Shown here: positions 11,515-22,640 of the stretch, piece after piece
Layout of the letters: each line of letters begins with the position of its first letter
Position numbering within the stretch: the first letter of the stretch is position 1
Assembly: GCF_003573695.1 (NCBI RefSeq)
Contig: NC_039364.1
Span: 236,337,656-236,401,655, forward strand
DNA length: 64,000 nt
From: Papaver somniferum
Lineage: Eukaryota > Streptophyta > Magnoliopsida > Ranunculales > Papaveraceae
Direction of reading: 5' to 3'
Notes under the pieces: generated by a model
What the model saw: only the letters and a program-made list of their open reading frames with translations
What the model was told of the DNA's origin: nothing
Database searches by the model: none
Program-made: the position numbers and the translations under genes

Positions 11515-11945
11515 GTAAAGGGGCTTGTGTTTTTATAATTCGTAGTCGAGATGTTTAGTTATATTTGCAGAGAAGGAAAGCTGGTGACAGATTTTCCTTA
11601 AGCAATCTTCTTTCTTTCTCCCTGTACTGATTTTCTACATTGCAGTTAGACTTTCATTTTTTTTTGTCATCGAGTCCATCCAGATTTCAATCACGTTTGA
11701 GTAAAATTGACTTATTAGTACCAGTACCCACTGATTTTCTACGTTGCAGTTATATTGATGGATGCTTTCAGAAGTTAAGACTGTAGAAAGGAGGAGTATG
11801 TTCATGATAGATTCTTATAGATAGGATCAACATAACATATGTGATCGAGTCATCATGGTCTACTAATGAATTTGCATATCTTGAAATGATCTGATTTTTC
11901 TACATAGTGTTTGATAAAGGTTTTGACTGTCGTGTTGTTTCTTTT
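11515..11945 (+). repeat. Diverged duplicate of part of the MOZART1 5' intron
   Basis: This block matches about 9710-10265 in order and orientation. Shared landmarks are TTATAATTCGTA, CTACATTGCAGTTAG, TTAAGACTGTAGAAAGGAGG, GTGATCGAGTCATC and GGTTTTGACTGTC. Small indels and substitutions separate the copies. The coding exon itself is not duplicated: sequence after 11950 does not match 10436 onward. Confidence 0.7.
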
Positions 11946-13065
11946 TTTTCTTTTTTTTTGCTCTAGGTGATTGCGAGCGAAGTCGAAAAGATGTTGTACT
12001 GGAAGAGCTTGCGTTCAGCCTCGTGATGATTATCACTGGAGTTAAAATTTCGTAGAATTTAATTGTAAAGTTGGTCATTGATGTATTTATAACTTACCAA
12101 TTCTCTTTTGTGATGTCAATCAGCTTTCCTTTAAACTAGATGCTGAAAGTTCAGGGATCAGTAATACTGCCTCAATACTGTTGCTAAATTTTGTTGCTTG
12201 TTATTTTGTTTTGCTGTCGAGTAAGGATTGTTGAGCATTTACCGTAGACACCAATTTGGGAAGGAACTTGTAGTGCACACCTCAACCTGAAAAATTTCAT
12301 ATAACCCAGAATTTGGATTGGTCCATTTTGCAGCGGTATACCTATATTATTTACATTGCTCTTTCAATGCTGGTTTTGTTTTTTTTCTTAAGACCTTCAG
12401 TTTTGCCTTAATGTTAGTATTGCATCTTTTAGTCCATTATAAAGTACTGGTATCACCATGAACTAAGTGATACTTATTGAAACCTTTGGTGATTTTAAAC
12501 CAGATAGTTTATCTTTTACCTTTTCTTAATTAAAATCTACTAATTTTGATTATGTTGTTGTTGGTTTTCCGGATGCGTGGCAGTAAGCTCGGGACGCATG
12601 CTTACTTGGATCACTAGAGAATGGTCTCACTGTCCTGTTGGACATTTAAGTAAGTACGATGTGGGAGTACCTTTCTTTTATCTATCAATTGCTCGTCGAG
12701 GATTTTAACTTTGATTATGGCATATAATAGTTCGATTGTAGTCTTGTTTCGTTAGATTGAAATTGCAGTTTTGGCCAAATTTGAGGTTTATTAAAAGATG
12801 TTGTATTCGTAATTTGTTTTGGAAATGAGACATAGACTATCGCGCTTAAAATTGTTTTAGTATTCTAAGTCGACTTTATGGTCACTCATTTGTTTAAATG
12901 TGGTATTCCAGTTCCTATAAGAACATGGGGTCATGTTTTTTTAGCTTATAACAAGTGATCAGAATTGCGGAGATTAGTTTTAATAATGTATGACGTAGAT
13001 GTAGGATTTGGAACTTTAATCACAGTTCTGGTCGAAGTACTTATCGTCTTTTTGGTAGAAACCTG
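11946..13065. other. Non-coding region, no gene recognised
   Basis: T-rich plus strand with several intron-like stretches but no frame with family resemblance. It may include former upstream sequence of the DUF4050 pseudogene that begins at 13066. Confidence 0.35.
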
Positions 13066-13588
13066 ATTTGCAACAGAGAAGAGTTTGTGTCGGATGCTGT
13101 ATGAATCCCACCCGAATTGTTGCGGTGGATGAGCCTCCGAAGGGACTAAGAATTCAAGGGAGAACAATGAAGAAAAGGATTTTCAGAGCACTCGCATGTG
13201 TGAGATGGACAAGGGTGCATTATAATCTCAACATAGCGTCTCATCAATCAGCACATCAAACCAAACTCTAGATTCCCAGAGTGGAGCTGGCAACTCCAAG
13301 CAATCCACCTGAATTTGTTGTGAGTCATGGCAAGTGTTAGCTCACTCTGCTTTCTTATTATGATGACTCAGATGTTGATAAATATAAAAGATTGTGCATT
13401 TTGTGCTTGGAAATTCTCTTATATAGCTTTGTTGGTAAGTGGTGTCCCTAGCATTTTCTTTTGTTGTTAGTTTCTAAGAAATGGAATATTTGATTGCAGG
13501 TCTTCTTCTTTGGAATCAAACTAGGCAGCGCCGGGTAGGAAATAAAAACTGGTAACCCGGCACAACATGTTCAAGAGCCGAGGTTAAG
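13066..13588 (+). pseudogene. Gag1-like clamp (DUF4050) protein pseudogene
   Basis: The first exon encodes GCCMNPTRIVAVDEPPKGLR and QGRTMKKR. A shifted frame then gives HSVSSISTSNQTLDSQSGAG, and a third frame gives SNPPEFV. An intron follows, and after TTGATTGCAG (13499) a second exon encodes LLLWNQTRQRRVGNK and, after another shift, VQEPRLR before a donor at 13589. This order is that of plant Gag1-like clamp domain proteins, which I recall as uncharacterised. At least three frame changes and one in-frame stop (TAA inside the Ser-rich part) show it is dead. The original donor after the first exon also looks destroyed. Later exons are not found. Confidence 0.65.
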
Positions 13589-15076
13589 GTGTGTTAGCTT
13601 TCACTTCCATAGGTTATCATAATCTAACGAAGCATGAACCTTGGTTCTCAAATCAGAATTGTTGGACTCATGCTTTCTGCAGCTTTAATCAAATCTGAAT
13701 GTAGTTCAATCATACATCAATAAGTTTGCTCAATCCAAGTAATTTACCTAATTTAACGCTCTTAACTTTTTGCCAATGTCCCGTGTCACCTCTTCTGGTG
13801 GAGTCATGATCCTGCGATACAATATGTCAACTTGCAGGTCAGCTCATCCCTCTCCCTCTCTCTCTCTTAGTATCTGGCACTGCACATACCTGTTTCTATG
13901 ATCAGGTAACAAGTGCAAACAGCCTTTTCTGGTGAGGATTTTGGTTTAGATTTGAGGATTTTTGTTTACTGTCAGGTCAGCTCATCAGCTTTATTTGAGT
14001 GGAGAGTAATTGGGAATTTAGGTATGTAAGTAGAAATCAATGTAGAAAATACGGTTTTATTGTTGGGGAATTTTGTTAAGAGGGATCTGTTCAGTGTATA
14101 AGAATTAGAAATGATTGAAATTTTGAAGAATAAGAATTTTTTGGTGGAAATTTGATGTCACTTTATATATTGACAAGTTAAACACAATATTAAACTTGCT
14201 GGACAGAAAATAAACATAAAAAAATAAACAAAACTGAATCTGAAACTCAATATTCAAGTGGTATATTGCATATCGTAGCAAAGTTAAAGCAAAAATACTG
14301 ATTTCTTAGTTTTCGTTCAGGTATAGCTAAAACTAACATTTACATCCAAAGATAATTCAGATTCCTCCAACATCTCAATAATTTAAAAAATTAGTTTGTA
14401 TATAAAGAAGGTTAACAATTTCTAAGAGAAAAACACTAGCAAATAAATAATGATCTTTTCAAGTTCTTATATAATCCAACTACAGATTTTCCATTCATAT
14501 TTTTAGAATTCTTAAGCATATAAAAGGTGTGATATTTTTAAGACAAAAATATCATGTCGAAGGCTTTTGATAGACAATCAGACAGAGGTAAGCCTCTCGC
14601 TCACACGCTAGTTGGATCGCCCGATATACGGTTTGATTTCCTACAAGATTTAGATTCTGCCACCTCAACATGCCACTACCACCATAAAACACAACCACAA
14701 GTTCCACAACCACCCACCAGCAGCACACACTCCCACCATCAACTCCCTTGCCACCAACACCCACCACCAATACAGTGCACCAGGACCACCGTCCACCATA
14801 TACAAGCCACCACAAACACCTCCCTACGAACCACAAGCATTGACACTCACAACTACGTACCACATCAGTATGATAACCAACATCCACCACCAGTGCCAAC
14901 CAGCATTGTGGTGGTGGCAGTGTTCATAGTGGCATCAGTATGAAAACCAACTGTACGTTAAATCATAGTGGCATCAATATGTTCTGCAAATTGTTAAGGT
15001 TACCATCTGCAATTGATGTTTGTTAATTTCCTGTGGATGTGTGATTTAACTAGTTCATGTATCATTTCTGTTTCAG
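13589..15076. other. Non-coding region with CCA-rich low-complexity tract
   Basis: A CT microsatellite sits near 13850-13870. From about 14640 to 14930 the plus strand is a degenerate CCACCA/CACCAC tract with open frames on both strands. The composition explains these frames (Pro/Thr/His on plus, Val/Gly on minus), so I do not call a gene. Confidence 0.5.
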
Positions 15077-15280
15077 TTCCTTGCTGACATGGGTATATGT
15101 GCTTTTGATGAGTTCGGCAAGATGGATTTTACTCAGATGGGTCTGTGGTTCATTAAGCAAAGGAGCAGCAGACTGAGCATTGCCAAGGCTGGTATCACGA
15201 ATCACGACTTCTCTCAATGCTAGAACTACGGTTCTTGTTGTTGCAAATGTGGCCTGGTACCACCCTAATCGGATACCAAA
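15077..15280 (+). pseudogene. MCM7-like replicative helicase fragment
   Basis: After an acceptor-like TTTCAG the frame reads FLADMGICAFDEFGKMD, the Walker B region of MCM helicases (normally IDEFDKMD), then SIAKAGIT. It is broken by a 7-bp tandem duplication (ATCACGAATCACGA), after which a shifted frame continues ITTSLNARTTVLVVANVAW, the pre-sensor/sensor-1 region. SLNART plus the AW after the sensor Asn fits MCM7 better than other MCM subunits. The stretch normally between Walker B and SIAKAG is also altered. No other MCM exons are seen. It is a fragment of one AAA+ exon, not functional. Confidence 0.6.
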
Positions 15281-15597
15281 CGGTCCTACTGCTGTGAGGA
15301 AATTAGTCCTACAATGTAATCCTAGTATTAAAAAGCTCTTCTGCAAGAGCTTAGCTTATCAGCTCTCTGATAACCCCTAGTTTGTTTTATAAAGGGGAGT
15401 AAGTCGCACACAATTTTAGTAGTATAAACGTGTGTTTTTGATCCGAAATTTCGGCATATAGGATATTACACTAGCTAGTATGTATTCTTACTCGATCATA
15501 ATGTTTTTGTTTACCAACGATTTATTAGTAACACTAAGAAGTCTCATTCGTAATATAGAGGCGTGCATACTTGATAGCGTGTTCGCATCCTGATTTT
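15281..15597. other. Spacer, no feature recognised
   Basis: About 320 bases after the MCM fragment. The downstream plus frame (to 15380) stays open but I cannot match it to MCM or any other family. Confidence 0.35.
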
Positions 15598-16070
15598 TCA
15601 GGAGACTGCCACTTCGTCTTGTCTGTTTCGTATCACTGCATCTCGTGTCCGTTTCAGTGCTTCACTGGTTGATGTAGCTTCTGAAATGTCATCCCCAGTA
15701 TAAATTTCAGCATCCGAGCCAACTAAGACTAAGCTCTTCACATAAATCTCTGCACCCCAAACCCAAACTCTTGAATTTCCACAAACATTCGGAGTTCTAA
15801 TGCTTTTGGTTTTCGGGTCATACAAAACCAAGGTATCATTCTGTAGCATCAGAATCTCGCCGTTCTTGAAAGATTTCAATGGCTGCACAAAGTTTAATGT
15901 TCCGGCAACTTCTGGTCGAAAAGTAACCGTGAATTGTTTAGTCCAAGAATTGCTTACTCCATATTCTTTCTGCACCCAAATATCTTGATAGAAATTGTCC
16001 TTGTTAACAATTAAGCACAGGGAACCCTCGAAGCCACACATACGTGCCTCACAACGATGTGCATGATCCA
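15598..16070 (-). pseudogene. F-box protein, C-terminal F-box-associated half
   Basis: The minus frame encodes the C-terminal portion of a plant F-box-associated (FBA type) protein: HRCEARMCGFEGSLCLI, then DIWVQKEYGVSNSWTKQFTV, GEILMLQNDTLVLYDPKTKS and a short tail. These blocks are diagnostic of the At3g23880-type family, whose F-box recruits the protein to SCF ubiquitin ligases while the FBA region binds substrate. There is no F-box here. Toward the N-terminus the frame runs into a GTGG-repeat tract at about 16075 and then the MULE at 16375. The missing N-terminal half lies on the same strand at 26226-25870, beyond the MULE. I infer that they are one gene split by the insertion, with the middle 120-150 codons lost. 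Confidence 0.7.
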
Positions 16071-16071
16071 G

Positions 16072-16265
16072 TGGTGGCGGCGGTGGCCACGGTGGCGGCG
16101 GAGGCGGACTAGCGGCGGTGGCGGCGACGAACTAGTGGTGGTGGAGGACTGTTGGTGGTGTAATGTTGATGGTGAAGGAGCGGTGGTGGTGGTTGTTGTG
16201 GAGGAATGGTAGTTGAATGTTGGTGGTGGTGGTGGTGCTAGTGGTGGTGGTGAAGTGGTAGAGGA
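16072..16265. repeat. GTGG/GGC low-complexity tract
   Basis: A degenerate (GGTGGC/GGTGGT)n tract. It yields a Pro/Ser/Thr-rich frame on minus by composition alone. It sits between the F-box C-terminal half and the MULE. Confidence 0.7.
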
Positions 16266-16375
16266 AAAAATTTGTTCCATTTTGAAATAAAGAAAAAAAA
16301 ATTATATGGGTGAGGATATTAAGGAAATCTAATTTTAAATGGATAAAGTTATTAAAAAGTAGGGACATATTTATC

Positions 16376-16415
16376 CTCGCGTTTTTAGGGGCCACTCAAA
16401 AGGATTTAGGGCCAA
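16376..16415 (+). repeat. MULE left terminal inverted repeat
   Basis: The left TIR pairs with 25650-25696. It has one G fewer in the GGGCCA segment than the right end. Confidence 0.85.
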
Positions 16416-16700
16416 CAATAAAACAAAAAAGGTCACCCAAACGGAAAATGTAGCCAACCCTTATCTCGCGTAATTCGTAATGGCAAAATTACCCTTATAT
16501 ATTCGGAGGATATGATAACATTTTTATACTCCGATTGCAATCGGAAGCCAAAATATTACCCAGACTTCCGATTGTAGTCGGTGCAATATTAGAATGATTT
16601 CTGTTTCATTTTTTCCATTTCTTTTTCATTTTTGAGTTGTTAGAGTTATAGAGAAGAAGGTGAAGGAAAAAAAGGGAAAACCCATTTCATCACTACAAAA

Positions 16701-19700
16701 ATGAATGGATATGAAGAAGAAGGTGAGAATCATGGCGAAGAACAAAATGTTGAGGGTTCACGACCGTTTAGAGAAGACGATTTGGGGTATATGTTGAATG
16801 ATCCAAACTTTTGTGGAGAGGAAAACCTAGACGACCCTTTCATGGAAGAAAATGGAGAATCGTCTGATATTGAAGCTAACGATGCATGTAAAACACATGT
16901 ATTGTGTTAAGAAACTCAAATACTCGATTTGCATGCGTTTGTGTGCTTTTGTAAACAAGAAAAATCGATTATTGCATGCATTGAATGCCATGAACTACCC
17001 AGATTCGGTAGATAATTTCTCGAATAAACTTACGAATATAACACACTGAGTACCAAATATGTATATTCGGTAGTTCTAAGATAGTAGTTTACTGCCGAAT
17101 ATGAGAAAAAACCCCAAACTGGTTTTTCAAAAAAATCTATATTCGGTAGTTATATAGAGTTATTTACCCCCGAATGGCCCCAAAAACGAATTCCTCAAAT
17201 AATTTCAAAACTCAATATTCTTATCCTTTACAATCGGTAATAGTTTAACATTATTTGACTGCCGAATATAACAGTGGCCTCAAAATAAAATTTCTAAAAA
17301 CTTGAAAATCAGATGTTTATCGATTAAAGTTATCTCCCCGTTATTTATATTCGGCTTTTTTACTATATATTTTAGCTTCCGATTATATCATTTTTTGCAC
17401 TCAGTAAACTGTGTACATTCATTTGTAGAAATCGGGTGTTTTGGGTAACCAATAGGATTCCGAATATAGTATATTCGGTAGTTTGACTTATTTAATAACC
17501 TCCGATTATTGTATAATAATTTGTTGCTTTCATATGCAGGCCGTTGAAGAGTTTGTTGATGATTTCTATTTGAGGCCCGACACTTCCCTATACTATGCAA
17601 ACGATTTGGTATACTCATTACTACTTTTTTTTCTTCAAAATTTATATGTTAAATGGTTATTCTTATTAGATTTGTTTTGTTTTATGCACGTTTAGACATT
17701 TGGAAGTAAGAAGGAGGCAAAGGAATGACTTATGAACAAGGCAAAAGATAACATGTGCGTGGTAGTTCAAAATAATCATGTTAGTTACACTCGATTTGAA
17801 ATGATTTGTGAGCGAGGTGGGACGCGAAAGAGTCACGAGGGAAAGAATAGTAAGTACGTACGGAAGACGAATAGGAAATACCGAAGCAATACCAAGAAGA
17901 TAGGATGCCCATTTAAGATTTTCTTCTATAAGCCCGATGGTATTAAAGGTAAAGAGTATAAAATGTATAAAGTTGATAACGGTTGTCACAACCATGATGA
18001 TCCGTTGGATTTAATTGGACATATAATGGTTGCCAAGTTAAAACCAAATCAAATGCAGACGGTGAGGTCTATGCGGATCCAAAAAGCGAGTGCGATCTTA
18101 AGTAAAATAAAGGCGGACGACCCCGACAACTTGTCTTCTTTGTCTACAATTAAGTCGGCCCTAGCTACGATCAAAAGGACTGAATGGGATGGTAAAACGG
18201 TCATGCAAAAATCAGAGTGGTTAGCGGAGTTACACGGCTACACCTTGAGAAGGGAAGAAAAGGATGGTATAGTGGTTCGTATTTTCTTGGCACATCCCGA
18301 AATGATCCAATTGGCTCAATGCTTTCATCAAATTTTGTTGATAGATGCTACTTATAAGACAAACAAGTATAACATGCCGTTGTTGAACATTGCTTGCCAT
18401 ACTTCGGACAAAAACACGTTTACGATTGCATGGGGTTTAATGGATCATGAGAACAATGTGAGTTTCATTTGGATGTTGGAGACGTTGAGGTCCATTTATA
18501 ACGGTGATAATTTTCCAAGGGTTATTGTAACGGATAACGATCAAGCCTTAATGCATGCAATAGCGGTAGTGTTTCCGGAAGCCCAAAACTTGCAATGTAC
18601 GTGACACATTCAATGCAATCTCAAAACCAATTTCCATCATCATTTCCAAGCTAAAAGACCAAGGAAGGGTACCAAGAGGTCAAAGGAAGAGGATGAGCGC
18701 ATTAGTAAATTAACCGTGGAAGAACGTAAGGAAGAGGATAGGTTATTTGAAGAAAAGTGGAAGGAGGATGGAATTATTTGGAAAATGTTCATGAAAGCAT
18801 GGGACAAAATCGTTTGGTCGATGACCGAGGAAATTTACGAATGTAACTTGAAGAAATTTGAGGATGAATACGGCAAGGACTACCCAAAATCGGTTGACTA
18901 TTGTAAAAAACAATGGTTAACGATTAAGGAGAGGTTTGTGTTTGCATGGACATATGAATATCGTAACTTCAAGAACGAGGCGACAAGCATTGCGGAGGGG
19001 TCTCATGGTCGACTAAAGAAAATACTAATTGGTAGTCAAAATGGAGTTGTGTCGATCCAAGAAGCAATCGATGAATTCACCAATCGTGATCTCGTAAAGA
19101 TTAGGAAATGTATGCAATTTAGTGTACACCAATTCCCGATGGAACATATTAAGGAAAAATTGCTTCTAAGGGGAGTTGTTCATAAAGTTTAAAGATGGGA
19201 AATAAATCGCACGATGAAACAATTGAAGTTATATAAAACTTATGATGACGAGAATACGGTCTATGCTTGCAAGGATATGATAGGTATTGGACTCCCGTGT
19301 CGTCATAAGTTGGGTAGGTATGTTGAAGTGATTGACATCAATGATATTCATCCATTTTGGAAGCAATTAAATTTCACTCCGAACACCCCGGTAGTTGATG
19401 GTCCGTCTTTCTTGGAGTCGGAATTGTGTGCACGAATAGCCGAGCGTTACGCTACATCAAACGGCACCAAAAAGCAAATATTGATGCATAATTTGGAGGA
19501 ATCCCTTCACCCTTGTTTAAGGGAGGTTGATGAACCTATTAAGAAAAAGAACACCGGTAGGCCGAACACCGAAGTGTCGAGGACCATCCAAAGAAAAGAG
19601 TTGAAGGAGTATTTGTCTAATAAAAGAATATTGTCTAGGCACGAGCGTTCGGAAGCCGAATTTGAAGATGAGCCGGAACCTAAGAAAAGAGGTCGTCCAA

Positions 19701-19924
19701 GAAATGATCAAAGTGGACCAACCACCCGACAAGTAAGGCCAAAGATCTCTACAGATCCTTCTCAAGTAAGTCACCCCAATGTTGTCGAAGAAGTTGTTGA
19801 GCAAATGAACGCCTCGCAACAAACCCAACCAATGGAAATTCTTACTATAAAAGAGGACAAAGGTACTCTTCGTTGCACTAGAGATCTTAATGGAAGACCA
19901 AATCGATCCACATATACAATATAG
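16701..19924 (+). pseudogene. MULE (MURA-like) transposase, degenerate
   Basis: Exon 1 begins at ATG 16701 with an acidic leader (MNGYEEEGE). Exon 2 is 17540-17608 (AVEEFVDDFYLRPD) between a CAG acceptor and a GTATAC donor. Exon 3 starts at 17696. The FAR1-like/WRKY-GCM1 zinc-binding region (IGCPFKIFF, GCHNHDDP) is followed by the DDE transposase core: LIDATYKTNKYNMPLLN (first Asp), VIVTDNDQALMHAI (second Asp) and IAEGSHGRLKKIL (Glu), then a SWIM-like finger GIGLPCRH that lacks one of its usual cysteines. One reading frame from 17696 to 20503 is interrupted by TGA at 17726, TGA at 18602, TAA at 19190 and TAG at 19922. At 18602 a Trp is expected before HIQCN, and Trp is plausible at 17726, so TGG to TGA changes are likely. 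The frame runs on into the OTU domain. Confidence 0.85.
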
Positions 19925-20602
19925 AAAGAGTATTTGGAACAACTCCCTCCACTTATCATTCCATTTGTTTTGTCGACCGACGAGGTTGATGGGGATGGAA
20001 ATTGTGGGTTTCACGTTGCTACAGAACAAATGGGTTACTTTAGAGAGGCGGATATCGAAGATGTCACCCAATCCCAATATTTAAGAAATAAGATGGTGGT
20101 ACAACTAGTGAAGGACAAGGGTTTTTATATGGAGATGATGAGGCGAAGAGATAGATACGACAAGGAAAAAGAATTCAAAGACTTAGTTGCGCGTGTGAAG
20201 TGCCGAAAGGGATTGAAGACAATCGGATCCAAGTATTGGATGACAATGCCTAAATTTGGATATCTCCTAGAGGACGTTTTGAATTGCGTGGTACATTTCT
20301 TTGTTCCTCCTATGTATGGACTTAGCATGACGTTTGCACCCACAAGAACGGCTTGCGACGAGTCGGTTAAAGATAGAAGAATCGTAATGGCATTTGTGAA
20401 TGAAATGCATTTTATCGGTTTAAGAGTAAAGAAAGATTGTCCGTTACCTCCGTTGAGTAAGTGGCACGATTACTTCCCGATGAACATTGCAAGGATTGGG
20501 TGAAACAATATGAGTGCAACATGGTTGATTGAGATCGCGTTATGGACAACAACTTTCCCGCTGAGTTACTCGAATTGATCCCCTCAGATGATGACGATGT
20601 TT
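19925..20602 (+). pseudogene. OTU-family cysteine protease domain fused to the MULE transposase
   Basis: This is in the same frame as the transposase, separated only by the TAG at 19922. DGDGNCGFHV carries the OTU catalytic Asp-Gly-Asn-Cys signature, and EMHFIGLRV near the C-terminus carries the catalytic His, so the protease core still looks intact as read. OTU proteases cleave ubiquitin or ubiquitin-like chains. In plant MULEs the fused OTU or Ulp1-type protease has no settled role. After 20503 the expected C-terminal tail (WVKQYECNMV, then LLELIPSDDDDV) continues in a frame displaced by an indel, with one more stop, to about 20602. Confidence 0.8.
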
Positions 20603-21151
20603 GATCGTTTTTTTTTTCGAACATGTAATTTGTACAAGTTTTTGGGAAACTTTTTTATGAAGATATATGATTTAATCGGTTGCAAAAAATACAATGTTGT
20701 CTCCCGAATGTAGGAATCGGGCTCTTTAATTTTTCCTAACTCTCCGATTATATGCATTTTGAACTCAGAACCCAGGAGAAATTGGAAAAATCCTATATTC
20801 GGTAGTACATATACATATCTTACTTCCGAATGACGTGCCTTCGAAAGTATATTACTTCGTTTTACTTCCGAATATTATAATCGGTTGGTATTGATACACG
20901 TTTTGATTCCGAATATTATAATCGGTTGGTAATGATACACGTTTTGATTCTGAATATTATAATCGGTAGAACTCTTAAATATCTATCTACCGATTTGGTG
21001 GGTATTTCGAGGCACGGCTATAACTATGTAATCGGAACAACAGTATTATAACACTTCAATCCGATTAATCATATTCGGGAATTCCATATTTTATTAAACC
21101 GCCTATTAATATTAAAAATTTGAATTTACAACACGCAAACATCACGTGTTA
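20603..21151. other. MULE spacer rich in ATTCGG/CCGATT motifs
   Basis: Non-coding DNA in which short blocks such as TATAATCGGTTGGTA, TTCCGAATATTATAATCGG and ATATTCGGTAGT recur, including a near-exact tandem repeat of GATACACGTTTTGATTC around 20890-20950. Confidence 0.6.
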
Positions 21152-21688
21152 TTATTTTTTCCCAGTCCGAGATGCAACAATCAACGCGGATTCGAAATGT
21201 AGAAACGACTCTCCTCTCCACTTGGAATAAGCATCTTGTGCCGCAAACCTGTCATCTCTGTGCCTAGCAAGAATACGGTTGTACTCAGTGCACAATTTTA
21301 TAACATGGTGCACCCTTGAAGAAACATGGGATGGTTCATAATTGTGGCATGGCTTCTTGTACTTACCAACAAAAGGACCCAATGAAACGTTAATCCAAAA
21401 TATACGATCGTCCTGCTGTTCTTTGGGTAGATCTTTCACAATGTAATAATTTTTTATCCATTCGGTCTCTTCCTCAACTTGTTTTAATCTTTCTCTTTGA
21501 TGGAATTGTTCTTGACCTCACTTCTTAGCCTTGATTTCCTCTTCCTCCTCCTTCGTTGCCACTAACGATGGTTTAATTTTTTTGGGTTGTTTGTTCCTTT
21601 TTTGTATTTCTTCTTCCATTGCTGCAATTGATGTAGTTGTTCGCTTGCATCTTCGAAGTATGTTGTCGATTGATGGTGGACTTGCCAT
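21152..21688 (-). pseudogene. Unrecognised MULE-borne protein (178 codons, one in-frame stop)
   Basis: From ATG 21688 the frame reads MASPPSIDNILRRCKR, then a strongly charged region with Lys/Glu runs (QKRNKQPKKIKPS, KEEEEEIKAKK) that is probably coiled coil, then IFWINVSLGPFVGKYKKP and RHRDDRFAAQDAYSKWRG before a stop at 21152. A TGA at 21520-21518 interrupts it, perhaps another TGG to TGA change. I do not recognise a family. The composition (trihelix-like basic helices, aromatic WINV.LGPF) hints at a DNA-binding or transposase-accessory role, but that is a guess. It lies convergent to the transposase and upstream of nothing else on its strand except the PMD gene. Confidence 0.5.
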
Positions 21689-21949
21689 TGAAAAGGTTTT
21701 TCATTCTGATTTTTTACTCAATAATAACTGAGAGGGGTTACCCTCCTTATATAGATTAGAGTTCCAACGGCTCTAATTTTTGAAAATATGGCCGTTGAGG
21801 TTTCTGAAAATATGGCCGTTGAGGTTTCGTATCAATGATGCACTACAATCAGTTGCTAACGATACATGTATTTCCTCCAAATAGGACATTCGGTAGCGAA
21901 CTTAAATTTTTATCTACCGATTAGGTTGGTATTTCTAAACACGACTATA

Positions 21950-22640
21950 TTATTCGGAGGATAATTTTTTTTGTAAAGTCTCGAATGTACGATGGCCCAA
22001 AAATCAGAATTTGGGTAAAACTGATACTTTTCAAATTTTGAACTTGCAATAATCGGAAGTCAACTCAGTTACCCAAACTTTCGAATATGGGTTGTCTAAC
22101 CTTCTATATTGGCCCTTGGAACCACCTAGAGCCATGGCATGGTTTTTTTTGAACTTGTAATATTCAGAGGATAATTTTTTTTTGTAAAGTCCCGAATGTA
22201 CGATGGCCCAAAAATCATAATTTGGGAAAAACTGATACTTTTCAGATTTTGAACTTGCAATAATCGAAAGTCAACTCAGTTACCCAAACTTCCGAATATG
22301 GGTTGTCTAACCTTCTATATTGGCCCTTCGAACCACCTAGAGCCATGGCATTATTTGTTTTGAACTTGTAATATTCGGAGGATAATTTTTTTTTTTGTAA
22401 AGTCCCGAATGTACGATGTCCCAAAAATCAGAATTTGGGAAAAACTGATACTTTTGAAATTTTGAACTTGCAATAATCGGAAGTCAACTCAGTTACCCAA
22501 ACTTCCGAATATGGGTTGTCTAACCTTCTATATTGGCCCTTAGAATCACCTAGAGCCATGGCATGGTTTGTTTTGAACTTGTAATATTCGGAGGATAATT
22601 TTTTTTTGTAAAGTCCCGAATGTACGATGACCCAAATATA
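21950..22640. repeat. About 210-bp tandem repeat, just over three copies
   Basis: Units begin at the block ATTCGGAGGATAATTTTTT near 21953, 22164, 22373 and 22586. Each continues with GTAAAGTCCCGAATGTACGA, AATAATCGGAAGTCAACTCA, CTTCCGAATATGGGTTGTC and CTAGAGCCATGGCAT. The copies are highly alike, with T-run length changes. The array abuts the last recognisable PMD exon. Confidence 0.8.

Noticed and set aside
14552..14943. Open frames of 115 and 129 codons on opposite strands
   Set aside because: They come from a CCA/CAC low-complexity tract, which leaves both strands free of stops. Composition is Pro/Thr/His or Val/Gly with no domain.
16011..16395. Proline-rich open frames on minus
   Set aside because: Translation of the GTGG repeat in alternative frames; no family similarity.
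19517..20077. 186-codon minus ORF opposite the transposase
   Set aside because: Shadow of the plus transposase-OTU frame.
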